From Callipepla californica brunnescens (taxonomy: Eukaryota > Chordata > Aves > Galliformes > Odontophoridae), in assembly GCA_023055505.1 (NCBI GenBank), contig JALIRH010000048.1, forward strand, positions 1,760,166 through 1,824,165: 64,000 nt of DNA. The letters are read 5' to 3'. The position numbers and the translations under genes were made by a program. The notes below the pieces were generated by a model that worked only from the letters and a program-made list of their open reading frames with translations, was not told the DNA's origin and searched no databases. This document shows positions 1-13,000 of the stretch, piece after piece; position 1 is the first letter of the stretch; each line of letters begins with the position of its first letter.

Positions 1-3000
1 TGCTAACTTTAGAAGTAATGTAAGATGGAGATGTCTCTGAAAGGAACCATGACTCTGTGAAATCCTGTTTATGGCAACAGTCCCCTGCTGCTCCTGCACC
101 TTTTCCTCACCCCGAGCACTCTTGGGTGCTAATAATACAAAACCTGTAATAGCATCTGTAGTTGCAGCTGATGCTTTTATGAGATGACATTTTATCCTAC
201 AGTAAATAAAGAAATAAATGCTTACACACAAAGAAGCATAAAAATGCATCCTTTCCCGAAACAGTGCTGTTTTGTTCTGTGCTCAGAAGTCTAGCTACAA
301 GAGCTATTCCTTGATTTTGGATTCTCTTACAAGACAAACTCCTTTGTATCTGCTTCTCCACACACTCTGTATTAAACATCTGTTTGATTGTTCTATTTAT
401 TTGACTACTTACACCAATGAGAAGAGATGAAAAATCTGCCATTATGAAACAATAAAACACAACAGAATGAAAAGCTAGAAATCACTTAGAGACAGGAAGA
501 TTGATGGGACGAGATGTGAAGAAGAAGCCATCAGAATCTGTTTTTTAATAGAAAACTAGGATAGGGCATTTTTGTTTTTGATGATACTACTGCAGAGGCA
601 AAATAATGCAGTGTAATCACCATTCCCAGGTTAAAGCTCCTTTCTTATAGATGAGAAGCAATACATATATTTAAGAGAGAGTGGGCCAGGTGCCCATCCT
701 TTTGCCTTATTCTGAAACTGAAATGGAAGAGGTTTTAAGCATTTTGCACAAAGGTCTTTGCAGAAAAATAACAACATCTCTGCTGATGATTTCTCCATTA
801 GAAACGCCACATTACTGGAAACATTGCTATATGACCTGAAGAATAATACTTTTTTTTTTTTTTTTCTTCTCTGCCATTTTAGAGACACTCACAATTTGAG
901 AGTTATATTGTTGGAAAGCATTTCCCCCCTCCCCCGTTTTCTATAAAGCAGTCTTCCAGCTTTACAGGGAATAGAAGAAATACAAAAGCCATTCTTGGCC
1001 GAAGAGGAAGAAGTTTGAAGAAAATCACACCAGTCCATCTGCCAGCTCAACCACCCCAGGCCTAGCAAAGCCGTTATGTTTTTGGGCATATTGTACCAGA
1101 TACTGCAGATTTCAGAGTGGTGGAACTCTGTGCTGAATTCAAGAAAGGACTAGAAATATAGAGGAGGAAAACGGATTCAGAAAAGACTGAAATTCATCCC
1201 GTGCCTCCTGAATCAGGAGCTAGATTCCTGAAAACTGCAATTCCAGAGAACAGTACAGAAAATAGCTGATGAAAATAAATTAGCGGAGATGTGCAGAAGT
1301 AAGAGGTCTGCATAGAGCTTCCGTGATGATATTCAGAAATAAACCAGCACTAGTTACTCCAGAACACTAACAGTGCTTTATTATTTTCCATTGTACTATT
1401 TTAGGGATACCTTGGAAACGGCAAGATAAGTGTTTTCTGGCCTCATCAAAAAGGTTAGGGTGAAGAGCCCTTGTGTGAAAAGTTTTGAGTGATAGAATGT
1501 GTTTAAATTGTTACAGATGTTTATAAAAGTGCTTCTAGGCATAAAGATGATGACTGAAATCATACGCAGGAACAGTTGAAGACAGCTCTCTTATTGTTAA
1601 AGAACTCTTTTCTTGTAAGCTTTTTTCCTACTTTCATCTCATTTTCCAGAGACAGTTTGAAAGAGAACTGCTTCTTTTCTTCCTTGTTTTATGAAAGTGC
1701 CTTTGTACATTAGCGAAGTGCTTTAATAACACGCACTTTGTAAAAGTCAAAAGTGCTCTATTACCCGTAAGTATAGAAGTAAATAGCACTTGTTTTAATT
1801 GAAAACATCAAACTTTTGTAGCTCTAAACACATCAAAGACACATCCATTTGTGCATCTGTTCCAAAAGGTGAATTCCACTGCTTTTAGGCAGGCTGAGAC
1901 AGAATCAAGCTTATTAGAGCTATGAGAAATTTTTAAATTGAAATGCCTTTCAACCTTCAAGTGGTTAAAATATGGAAATGGTTAATGCACTTAGCATGTG
2001 AACCCACTTCGAAACAGCGAGCAGTTGAACTGATTATACCCATAAGCCGAGATGTGCTAACTGACCATACACTCTGCCTGAGGTCAGTCAGACTTCAAGG
2101 TAACACACACTGGCTTACATTTTAATGAAATGGGTTAATCTCTAGGTTAGGTAGCGAGGGGACATTTAAGCTGTTGTGTTTTACTTTATAAGAGCACGTG
2201 GTCAGCCTGTCACTGGGGCTTGATTGTAGGACAGCGTGGTTTTCAACCACTGTAACTTGACATTTCTTCAAGTGTACTTAAACTTTATACACACAGAAAA
2301 GTATAGCTATTTACTTAGTGTTAGTGTAACAAGACTACTTCTAAACTTACTCAGTTTTGAGCCTTCAAGGCAAAACTTAAACGGCTTAAGAAGCACCTTG
2401 TATTTAGTTGGTCAGTTGCTAACTGTACCTGGAATAAGGTAATGTCTCACAGAATCCTTTGGAAAGTTACTGGAGTGATTTCTGAGTCAAATTAAGTTAT
2501 ATTAATAAAGCATTCGAGACCAGATGAGGACTGCCAGCTCTGGCATAGAGTGCAGGCAAACAATGAACACTGTCACACAAGCATGGCTTATCAAGCTACC
2601 ATCTGCCAGCAGAGCTGCAGTAACTGTGATTAGATTTCATTTTGATTAAAAAACTAATGGAGAAGGGACAAAGAAAAGCAAAAATCAATCACATTCCAAC
2701 CCTAAAAATACTAGTAAGTTTAAAAATATTTGTTAAGGACTTGACCTTCTGATTTTTCCTGTGAAGAGTGAACTTTTATTTTCAGAAGCCTCCTGTCCAC
2801 ATTTATTTGTATTATCATTTGTCTAAAGGCTTATGCCAGGACCCAACCATGTGATAGCAGTACTCACACTGCTGTCTTTCACTGCCTGTTAAGGATGGCA
2901 ATAGTGCTTGGGGTCCCCACAGAGTATCATCTATGTGAGCCCCCGGTACAACTTCCGCAGTGAGGCTGTTCAAAGCTTTTATACTTCCACGAGGACACAT

Positions 3001-4240
3001 TCTCTTTCATGTCTTCATCAGTCTCTGCAAGTTACATACCTGGCAGAGTGTTCCTGAAAGAGAGGGTAAGGGATGCTGCAATTACAGGAAGAGCCCAGTA
3101 CCAGAATCAGTGTCTGATTCTCAGGGAAGCAGTGATACTAATTCCTTGTCTTTGGTATTTTCAGTAGCTTCAAAAGTAATAACAAACCTTTCTTTTACCC
3201 TTTAAAGTCAAGCTTAACAGGAAAAATACATTGCTCTTTCAACAGAGTCAGTAGCTGAGTAAATTCTTTGGCCTCCTGCTGCTGCTCTTTGCAGTGTGGG
3301 CAGGAGAAAGTATAATATGAAAATTTATTATTTATTTTTCAGATTTCAAAAGTAGAAATGTATCCATGCAGAATGTAGACTTTCTGGACTAAATTTTGGC
3401 ACCCAGAAGCCGGTAGTCAAACTGCATAGGAGTTTAAGTGTTCACATGTTATTGCGAGATGTTCCATGCTTCACCCAGAGCATTCAGCTAGCACCAATAT
3501 TTATGGTAGCGGGAGCAAGATGGTGTTAAAATCAGATCACCTTTAGTATCCCTTCTTTCAGCTCATTTTAAAAGCATGTTGAGTCCCCACCTGCTCTTTT
3601 TGAAGTGGCTAGCGAAGGATCAGTGTTTTCCACTTTCACGTAGAAGCTAGAGGCCTGCATTTTGACTTCAGAGCTTCACTTCAGATCCTCTCTGAGAAAA
3701 TATATTATTAATTCATTATCAATCACTCCTACATAAGGATGCACAAAGTGTAAGACACATCACTGAGCATATCCCATATACTATGCAGCTAGGGAAAATA
3801 AAAGATCAAAAAGATTGCGTGCACTTTTTGTACATATCGTTTCAAATATTCTTGCTTTGTTTTGCTCCAAAGGTAAGGTGTTTAATTAGAGAAGGATCTG
3901 TTTCATCAGATTAGTTTAGATCTCCCTGCTTGCAACTAAAAGGCAATCCGAACTGTCCTGTGGTACTATAGCATTGTTGAGTAAGTGTGTATATTGTCAA
4001 CCAAAAAATAAGTTTCAAATTAGGATGCCAAATAGCAGTAAATGTGTCCCTAAGATCTAAAGCCTGTTTATTCTTCCTTTCCACCTCTGCCACACCCATT
4101 GTCCCCACTCCTATTTTTGTTTCTCTGCTTTCTCTTTCTACTTCACATTCTGTTCTTTCATTTACCCACTCTATCCTCATCCCCTTCTTTTGAGGATTCC
4201 TGCCTGCAGAACAAGAACCATGTTTCTGGTGAACCAATAT
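1..4240. other. Intergenic flank, no recognised feature
   Basis: Non-coding, AT-rich sequence beyond the POU6F2 3' end. A T run lies at about 849-865. No gene or repeat family was recognised. The short open frames are at chance length. Confidence 0.6.
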
Positions 4241-4588
4241 AGGAATGTTGCTCTGAAAATAATGCTCCCAGTTTATTTCCGTGGAAATTATTGATACAAA
4301 GAGCACAGCAACACTATTTAATAGAGCACATTGTCAGCTACAAAATGCTGTTCTTCAACATAGCCACCACCACAAGCAGTCTCACAAGGATGAGCTGACA
4401 GAGATGCTCATCATTTCATGGTGTGACAGCTCTGCATGGCTGTCAGGAACGTGGCTTGTCTTTCATGTTACTGTCACAACTGCTGAAACACAACAACCTC
4501 TGCATCACTGTGCTGACATCCAAAGTTTGGCCTACATAACAATGTTCAACAAACATCAATGAATGTCACTGAGTGCCGTTTAGTCTTA
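4241..4588 (+). mobile_element. Mariner-type DNA transposon fragment (Galluhop-like)
   Basis: It begins with a degenerate terminus (GTTGCTCTGAAAATAATGCT), followed by TTTATTTCC(G/A)TGGAAA, ATACAAAGAGCACAGCAACA and TTCTTCAACATAGCCACCAC, in the order I know from the chicken mariner family Galluhop. The 3' part is missing: similarity stops near GAATGTCACTGAGTGCC and CR1 sequence starts shortly after. A second copy lies in reverse orientation at 6091-6643 and aligns over its end half. No intact transposase frame. Confidence 0.75.
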
Positions 4589-4599
4589 TTATTGTGACT

Positions 4600-5060
4600 G
4601 GATTCAGCCCATCAATATAGCCTGTCAATGCCCCTCTGCAGAGCCCTCCTACACTCAGTCAGATCAACAATTCTTCCCCACGTGGTGGTTTCTACAAACG
4701 TAACGAGTGTGCACTCAGTCCTCTCATTCACTGATAAAAATGTTAAACAAACCTGGCCTGAGCCTTAAGAGTGCCAAAGATGGCTGGCCACCAACTGGAC
4801 TGAACTCCCTGCACTGTCAATTTCAGCTTGATCACCCAGCCAGTTCTTCACCCAGCAAATTTTACATCTGTTCAAGCCAGGAGCATCCAGTTTCTCCCAG
4901 AGAAGGCTGTGGGAAACAGTGTCAAACAGTACACTGAAATTCAGGAAGACAACACAGAATAAAATATCCTGACTTGGAAGGGACCCATGAGGATCCCATC
5001 ACTTGACCTGTATGTACCTCAAGCACCATGAAAGTGTTTGACACCTATCAGGTAAAGGAG
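4600..5060 (-). mobile_element. CR1 LINE fragments (reverse)
   Basis: Minus-strand CR1 sequence: GGCCACCAACTGGACTGAACT, the CCAGCCAGTTCTTCACCCAG segment and GTGTCAAACAGTACACTGAA match the reverse of a CR1 reverse-transcriptase region. From about 4953 (AAAATATCCTGACTTGGAAG) a separate reverse CR1 3' end seems to abut. Decayed, no open coding frame. Confidence 0.65.
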
Positions 5061-5734
5061 GAAAGGAAGGTGATTCTGTTTCCTGTGCAGTGACTAAACT
5101 GAAAACAGTGTGCCAAGAAGTCAAGCAAACTGTTGTGGAACTAAGGAAAACATAATCAGTGCTAGCCCATATTATAACAAATAGTTTCATGCATTTACAT
5201 GCATTTGCTGAAGACAGTCCTGTGAATAGCAAAACATATGCAGCTGTGCTTTCCATTCTGATAGAGGAATGTAAGAATAGATCTTAGATTGAAGCAAAAC
5301 CAAAACCGAACAAAAATATTTTGATATATTTGTGACTCTGTTTACAGTTAACATAAATACATGACCTGCAAATTTTCAAATGGAATATGTAGAGTTGCAA
5401 TCAGACATCTAACTCAAAAAATCCGAATGGGTCTCTTTACCAGACTCCTGTAAGCCCTATCTTACCACAGAGAGATAGCCCTCACTCACCATCACTCCTT
5501 ATTCATTACTTTTGGCAGTAGGTACATTTGCAAGCAAATCTTTTCAAGAATGAAGTACAGTAAAAGTAAAAATTCATCTAAAATCTTTGACAAACAGCTT
5601 GGGAGCTCACTGAGAATAGCAGCCATTAGTATTTGACAAGGTCAAATACCCCACTGGTTTTATGGCTTTGTTGCTCTCTTTTTATTTTTTAATAAAACAT
5701 ATTAAAATAAAAATGTTTTGTAGCTGAATGGGAA

Positions 5735-5995
5735 CTGTTGAATCACGGCCTGAACCACTGATTGATCACCTGAGGCAAGCCCTGAGTCAGCCGCAGGGGC
5801 ACAGGTGAGTGTGATTGGAAGGGGTGGAGGTTGACTCCACCTCTCCCAAGACCCCATGTAAGGGCTGACCACCAGTGGGGAAGGATCTCTTGTTGGAGAT
5901 CCCTCCCTGGTGGAGTTATCAGCGAGCCTCGACCGTCATCAAGGTGAGCCACTCTCTTTTACTATTTGTTTGTGTATCATCTACTTAAGCCTCCC
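5735..5995 (+). mobile_element. LTR-like or other retroelement fragment
   Basis: A GC-richer block bounded by AT-rich DNA. It contains GATTGATCACCTGAGGCAAG, GAAGGATCTCTTGTTGGAGA and ATCAAGGTGAGCCACTCTCT, a layout I associate with avian LTR or first-exon-like repeats. It lies between the two mariner copies. The family is not certain and no terminal duplication was identified. Confidence 0.4.
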
Positions 5996-6090
5996 AAAAA
6001 TATACCACCTTTTGCACTATTTTCCTTTGAGTGCTTTTCTTGGGGTTATTTGCCCTCCAGTAACTTACGCGCGTTAATTATATTATATAT

Positions 6091-6643
6091 GAGAATGGCT
6101 CCAAAAGTAATGCTTTGTGTTGTTATATTAGCCTGTGATGTCAGAGGCAGGTGCTGATGGTATGACAATAGAGGTTGAAGCTTCCCACCAATATTCCACT
6201 ACATTCTGTTGATGCGTGACAGATAGCAACAGAAGGTCAGTCTGTTCAAGTGTAGTTTGACACGGGAGCGTATATGAAGCAAAAAGGTGTCCCTGAGTTC
6301 CTTTGTGTGGAAAAAAAAATGGCACCCATTGGCATTCACTGACATTTGCTGATTGTTTATGGAGACCAAACAGTGGATGTGAACACAGTGAGGCAGAGTG
6401 GTGCATTTCCACAGTGGCAGCAGTGGCAGTGGATCACCTCCACTGGTGCAGATGTTTATGAGCACAGCATGCAGGCTTCTGTTCGTTGTCAGTGAAAATG
6501 CAGAGCTAATACTGCTGACTATTTTGAAAAAATAGTATTTTGTAGAGAATTTTGTTGAGAATTTGCTCTATAAGATAGTGTTAGCGTGCTTATTGTATCT
6601 ATTTCAGTTTCCATGGAAATAACTAGGAGGCTTCAGACCAACC
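6091..6643 (-). mobile_element. Mariner-type DNA transposon (Galluhop-like), nearly end to end
   Basis: It starts with GAGAATGGCTCCAAAAGTAA and ends with the reverse of the other terminus (GTTTCCATGGAAATAACTAG then GGCTTCAGACCAACCT), so both ends are present over about 553 bases. The middle holds GGAGACCAAACAGTGGATGT and CCTCCACTGGTGCAGATGTT, as in the family. At 553 bases it is shorter than an autonomous mariner and has no intact transposase frame, so it is an internally deleted copy. Its orientation is opposite to the copy at 4241. Confidence 0.8.
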
Positions 6644-6654
6644 TACATGTATGC

Positions 6655-6975
6655 ACTCACTCAGTGCAGCCCAGGCAAACCAAAAAGCTGGACACTCATG
6701 ATCTGAACTCTCTTTAGTTTAAACTGTTCCTCCCTTGTCCTGTCACTACAGGCCCAGAGGAAAAGCCTTTCTCCACCTTTCTTATAAGCTTCCTCTATGT
6801 ATTAAAAAGCTGCAATAAAGTATCCCCACAGCCTTCTCCAGGCTAAAATCCTACAGCCTTTCTTCATAGGACAGGTGTTCTTTTCAGCCAAGCTCAGACA
6901 AGTTTGGATTCCCTGGGGGTGATGGAGCCCTCCAACCCCTCTGGGCACCAGTTCCAGGCAACTTTACAGATTCTG
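6655..6975 (-). mobile_element. CR1 LINE 3' fragment (reverse)
   Basis: It reads as reversed CR1: CCTTGTCCTGTCACTACAGG, CACCTTTCTTATAAGCTTCC, GCTGCAATAAAGTATCCCCA, then CCTTTCTTCATAGGACAGGT. These correspond to the end of the CR1 reverse-transcriptase frame. Truncated at both ends. Confidence 0.75.
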
Positions 6976-7929
6976 TTAACTGAAGACATGGGGATTCATC
7001 CTTAGTAATAAAAAAAACAGAGCCCTGAGAGATTGTAGCCAACTTGTTCTGCTACCAGAAATAATTTTCTCAGACAGATGGGTAATGTGTGTAGAGGTGC
7101 CTCCAAAGATGTATTTGGGTACATTTGTATCCTCTGTATCCTATGCAGCTCAAAAGCCAAGATAGATACACGAAGTAGGGTTGTATACGTCTTCTCATCT
7201 CAGAGTGTAATTTTCACATGAACTCAGCTGAAGAATTTTTGAGCTGTTTTGTTCTGATGTTTTACTGAAGATTAATCCATGTGGCTTCAGTTAACAAAAT
7301 CTGTAGAGCTGCCTGGCAATCATACCCAGTGCAATGGATTAATTGCTGCACAACCCTTCATGTGGTTTTTGGTTGATTTTTGCTGCAGTGACAGTAGTGG
7401 CTCCACATCCAGGCGGTTCCACTTGCAGGCAGCTGGGCAGGGACAGTGGAGACCCCCAGCCCCCCTGGGACACACTTGCCACCCTCTCATTGAAAAGTCC
7501 CCACACATTGGCTGGAGCACCTGTAGGTCCCAGTGCCCAAGGGGAAGCTGTTCTCTTTAGCAAGCAAAATAGTCATCCCTAAGAAAGAGGCCCTCAGCTC
7601 CCCCACCCTTCTTCCTCCAAAACTGGAGCAACTCTCAGAGCGTAGGCCCCAACTTCCAACACTACTATTTATGTTTTGATTACCATGGGGCATTCACCAT
7701 AGCCTCCTGATGTCACAAGCCATCTCACAGCCTTTGTTCCGAGCCCTATAATCAGGGGCACCTAGTCCTTGATTGGCATCATCTTTTCTGAGTGAGAACT
7801 AGCACTTAGTTGGTAGCACATGTGGGATAGATGTACTAGCTTCATCCTAGCATGATCAGGAGGTTAGAGTATGCCAAAATATGGTGCAGCTTCTTAGGGA
7901 AATTTTGTAGTTAGAATACAGGAATAATT
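6976..7929. other. Unassigned stretch with a local GC-rich segment
   Basis: No gene recognised. About 7380-7640 is richer in G and C than its surroundings and open in several frames at once on both strands, which reflects composition and not a gene. Confidence 0.5.
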
Positions 7930-8790
7930 CAGTTTGAGGGAACCTTCAAAAGTCATTGGGCCCAGTTGTCTGATCACTTCAGTGCTAACCGAAAGTTAAA
8001 GCACATTAATGAAGGTATCATCCAAATGCCTCCTGAACACTAACAGGCACAAGGCACCAACCACCTCGCTAGGAAGTTGTTTCAATGCCTGACCACCCTC
8101 GTGGCACAAGATTTTTTTTCCCAGTGCCCAGTCTGACCTTCCCCTGGTGCAGCTTTGTGCTGTTCCCACCTTACCATTGATGCCCAGGAGGAGAGCCTGG
8201 CACATCCTACTGCTTCTCTTCCTCAAGGAGCTGCAGAGAGCAATGGTGTCACCCTATGACCTTCTCTTCTTAAGGTTGACCAGCCTGAGTGACCTCAGCC
8301 TCTCCTCATAGGACATGTCTTCCAGCTTTGGTGCCTCCTCTGGGTGCTTTCAAGGGCGTTAACATCGTTTTTATGTTGTAGAGCACAGAGCTGTATGCAG
8401 TATTCAAAGTGAGGCTTCACAGACAGTAGTAGGACCAGCTGTCTGTGCTGTGCTTAATGCACACCAAAATTCAGTTTACCCCTTGGCTACCAGGCACAAT
8501 ACTGGCTCCTGCTGAACCTGCTGGCACTAGCACCCCCAGGTCACTTGGTGCCAAGTTGCTCGCAGCAACTCATCTCCCACATGTGCCTATGTCTGGCTTT
8601 GCTTTGTCCCAGGTGCAGGACTCAGGCATTTACCTTTGTTGATTTTCATGCTATTGATGATTGTTCAAGCTCCTATCCATCAGGATCCTTTTGCAAAGCC
8701 TCTTGTCACTACAAGGAAGTACCTCCCATTTCAATGTCACCAGCAGATTTGTCTTTTAACATTACCTCTTCAGCTGTCTTTGTGCTAATA
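7930..8790 (-). mobile_element. CR1 LINE, long reverse fragment
   Basis: Reversed CR1 of an older subfamily: GGAACCTTCAAAAGTCATTG at the 3' end, then CACCAACCACCTCGCTAGGA, CAGCCTCTCCTCATAGGACA, AGCACAGAGCTGTATGCAGT and CCAGCAGATTTGTCTTTTAA. About 860 bases, diverged and frame-broken. A short related piece (GTGCAGGACTCAGGTATTAT) also occurs near 17706. Confidence 0.75.
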
Positions 8791-9341
8791 CACTCATGCA
8801 CAGGCACACACACACGTTACCTACAGAGATAAATGCTGAGTTCTAGAAACCAGAATAATTGTCAGCAGAGTGGAACTTTATTTTCAAATATGCAGACAGC
8901 TCTGTTGGTTGCAAGTATTAGAGTTGGCGTGTTTTAAATGTCAACACCATTTTAACATCTATAGAAGTCTGTAAAATTAATGATGAGAGAGATTCTTACC
9001 ACAAATGTATTTGAAATGGCAGCATTCGGTTACCTGTAAAATGTTAAAACATTGTCTACTAAGAGCTGACAAAGACGATCAGGAGATGCATGCTTTAGTT
9101 TGTCAGACGTCCAACCCCCAAAGACCTTTTCTTGCTCGCTCTGTGTTCATCTGAACGCTTTATCCTGGTTCCAGGAGGAGTGGTGTGACCCAGAACTGGG
9201 ATGGCTTCTGCCCTTCTGGAGAGTAAAGAAGTTTAAATGTCCATACATTTCTTCTCTGAGGTTCTTTGCCAAAATGCAAACAAAGATGGCTTCAGCACTT
9301 TGGAGGTTGTGAATATATCCTTACCAACTTCCTAGCAGTTT

Positions 9342-9965
9342 ATAGAATCATAAAATTGTTTGAATTAGAAGAGACCTTTAAAGGCATCCACTACCTCTCT
9401 GAGAAACCTGTTCCAGTGCCTCACTACCTTTAGGATAAAAAACTTCCTTATGTCCAATCTAAATCTCTCCCCTTTTTTCATTTAAAACCATTTCCCCTTT
9501 GTTTGAAAGCATTTTCCCCTTCACAACAGACCCTGCTAAAAAGTCTGTCCCATTCTTTCTCACAGCCCTCCTTTTACGTATCATGTCTCCCTGATTGAGA
9601 GCCTTCTCTTCTTCATGCTGAGCAGTCCCAGCTCTCTCAGCCTATCCTCATAGAGGAGGTGTTCCACCCCTTTGATCATTTTTGTGGCTCTCCTGTGGAC
9701 ATGCTCCAACAGGTCTACATCTCTCCTCTTCTGAGGACTCCATCTAGATGCAGTAGGTGAGGCCTCGACAGCTCAGAGTGAAGGGGCAGAATCACCTCCC
9801 ATGCCCTGCTGACCACATTTCTCTTGATGCAGCCCAGGTTGGTTTTCTGGGCTGTGAAGACACATTGCTGGCTCATGTGCAGCTTGCCATCCACCAATAT
9901 GCCTAAGTTTTTATCAGCAGGGCTGAGCCCTATCTTTTTGTCCCCTAGTTGCCTGGGCGGATGAC
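9342..9965 (-). mobile_element. CR1 LINE 3' fragment (reverse)
   Basis: It starts with the reversed CR1 tail (ATAGAATCATAAAATTGTTT, GAAGAGACCTTTAAAGGCAT), then CCTGTTCCAGTGCCTCACTA, AACAGACCCTGCTAAAAAGT, CTCTCTCAGCCTATCCTCAT and GCTCATGTGCAGCTTGCCAT. About 620 bases of the 3' end of the element, no open frame. Confidence 0.9.
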
Positions 9966-10047
9966 ATCAGTGTTCCCCATAAATTATGTATTTTAATGTA
10001 AATAGCTCAATTACTTCAGATTGTTTTGTGTAATGGAAAATAACCAA

Positions 10048-10087
10048 CAGCTGACATCATTCAGTGACAGCTGACATCAATCCAGTG
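10048..10087. repeat. 20-base tandem duplication
   Basis: CAGCTGACATCATTCAGTGA (10048-10067) is followed at once by CAGCTGACATCAATCCAGTG (10068-10087), differing by a few bases. Confidence 0.85.
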
Positions 10088-13000
10088 CAGATTGCTTCAA
10101 GTAATTTCCATTAGTGACGAGTTATCTTGGCAGGACATTTTCTGTCTGAATTTCATATATTTCATGACATAATTTGCTGTTCAACACTGAACCGGACTTT
10201 TCCATGACATCTGAGAGGAATCCAGACCCCCTTGATTCTGAAGTCTGAATACAGAGATGGCTTTTTTTATATCCCAGTGAGATGCTTCTGTTTGGTTTTT
10301 TTTTTTTTCTTCCTTATTTGTGCTTTATGTAACCTCTCCAAAATTAGCTAGTGAAGACAGCACTTCTGCCTCTTCAGACTTAGTCTAAGTTAGTGATTGT
10401 TTGAGTTTTAATCTTGGACAATAAAGATAGCGCTGCAGCTCAATATCCCAAATGCCTTCAGAAAGCTACACTGAAAGGTCACTAATCAAAATTTTCCAGT
10501 GAGTTTCAACACAGATACAAGATTATTATTTTTTTTTAGTTTTCATTCAAGTCTCAATTGTCATTTACTGCCTTTGACATCACTTATGGTCTAATCTCCA
10601 AATGATCTCCTGCTCACCCCCCTTTTTCATCTGCTCATAAGGGTCTTATTATTTAAAACTGTTCCAAAGCTGGGCAGATGTATCAATAGCCTAACCCCAT
10701 TCTTCCTGAAACTCATTCTGTCTTCCCCCACCCCCCAACAGCAACAACCCTTTGTGAATTTTGTTCCAGGAGGATGCGTAAGAAAACGCTTTGGAAAAAA
10801 AAGTTGTTAGAGTTTTATATGGTTAGTTTATGTGTGAATTTCACTTTGCTGCAGGCAATGGCAGAAGAAAAAAAAATCAATCCATATTTGTGCAGAATGA
10901 AAAGACGAGAAGAAAATAAACCTTCCAAAATAATTAGCTGTACAGTGTAGGGAATGAAATCACCAAAAATACTTGACCTGTTCCCCTGCTGCTGCTGCAA
11001 AGCCTTTAAAATACACAAACGCATTAAGAAAAAATGTGAGGAAGCTTTATTTCAAGGAATAGGCTGCTCTTGTTCTGGGGACAAGGGAAGGCTATCCTTT
11101 TGCTGAAACCTGGAACCTCCCGAACTCTAATTTAGGGGTGAATGCTTCGAAGTGCAACTGAAGCAAAAAATAACACAGCAAGGCATTTCTTCAGAAAAAG
11201 ATTGAGTGGTTCAACCATTCTTTCAGCAATCGTTTTGAAAGTGGCTGTGGTAGCCGCATCTGAGGCAAGTTTGTGTATATCTATAAATTCATAAATACAT
11301 ATATTTGCATAAACACATTTGCTCACTTGCATTTGCGCAAATATAATTCACTTTTATGAACGTGGTAAATATGGCTAATCTAGCATCCTTTCCTGTTATG
11401 TTTTTAAAAGATGCAGAAAGAAAATGTGGATGTAATTGGTTTGGTTGGAAGACACCTGAAAGATAATACATTTAGAATGGGAGGACTTCTGAATGGCGTA
11501 AACATAGCCTTACCATGACAGGGCATTAACAGTGGCTAACTCCACCAGGAAAGATTAATACTACTTATAAAAATACTGGTGTAGAATGTTTGTTGTACTG
11601 CCAACAACACAGTAGAGGAGGTGATTTTTTTTTTTCTGGTCCCTGGCAATGATTTTTCCACAAGGTACTGAGTAATCATTGTCTACAATGCACTTTTTTC
11701 CATCATAAAACCTGTAGAAGGAATAATATGGCCCTCATTTTTCCTCTGGCTTCTAAGAAGAACTCTGAAATATATACCTCGTGCCAGTACTCCATAAACT
11801 CCAGTTGTGCTCAAGCACTATGCAATCTGAGGCTACCAAGATCAATAAAATTATTGAACCCACAAATATTTCTGCGGTTCGGTTTTGCGGAGAGTTTAGT
11901 GAAACATATATCTGTATGTAGGAAAAATAGACAGAGAAGCCATGGTTGGTAGGAGGAGCAAAGTCTGCTGGATATAGACTGCAAGGCAGAGAACATCAGA
12001 AATTCAGTGTTCATGCTTTGATGCCAAAAAGTGTAAATTCAAGAGATGCAACACATTCAGGAAATGGATTTAAGGAGGATGGATGACTGGCTCTGGCAAT
12101 TTCTAATAAGACGTAGAATGTTTCCTGCCAAGGTCACTGGTTTTACTCCATTTTATTATCAATTATTAAATATCTCTTCCTTTTATTTATTAGTTTACAA
12201 GTTGTTTTCACATGAGGGACACCATTTTGTGACTTACGTGAGGCGAATTGCTGACGACAAATCAGGTTCAAAGCAGCACAGTATTTGTAACAGGAAAACC
12301 ACTGTTACATTTGATAGTAGCTTGCACTCTGTCAGGAGTCGCAGATGGAAGGACAAAGTCTGTCTAGGGGTATATAGCCTGATTTTTTTTCTCTTTTGTC
12401 TCTTGCCATATGTGCTATATCACGTATTAAGAATGATAGGTCTTGATTTTTCTACCAGCCTTATATTTTAGATAAGCAATAAACTTCCCCCCAGTCTGGT
12501 TAGCAACGAGTGTGATCAACAGTGGTCAACGACTGGCTTTCTATACAGATATGCTCATGACCAGGACCAGCTTACCTTATGAAATAAAAATCATGAATTT
12601 TAATTTTTCTTCTCCTCCAGAATGTCAGCTTAAGTTAGAATTTATGAGTCTGAGAGGCAAAGAAGGGCTTTGGTCATGTCATAATGTTAAAAAATTAATA
12701 AAGAAAAAGGGCAAACTACTTCAATATTGATATGAAAAACAAGATCAAATTTCAGTTCTTCTCACAGAAGTCAGTATTCAGAGGAAACGATCTCTGAGGT
12801 TCATTAAGAAAAATACAAGTATTTCTGGCATGTCAGTCTTCAAACAAATAATTCTCCTTCTTCAGAACAGATATGGGGAGTTCTTCATGTTGCCAAAGGA
12901 AAATAAAAAATTAAATATTACTGGGAGGGTGTAAGGGAGCAGAAAATTCAAAGAACAATCATAGATGTTGTGAATCTCCCAAAAGAACACACCGTAACTC

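Noticed and set aside
3911..4306. 131-codon minus-strand open frame
   Set aside because: It starts inside the mariner-like terminus and runs into unrelated flank; no recognisable domain.
7279..7693. Set of GC-rich open frames on both strands as a possible exon
   Set aside because: Frames overlap in nearly all phases, with no splice-site pair and no recognised protein.
12046..12471. 141-codon plus-strand open frame with hydrophobic stretches
   Set aside because: No family resemblance, AT-rich codon use, no splice or promoter context, and its length is plausible by chance in AT-rich DNA of this size.
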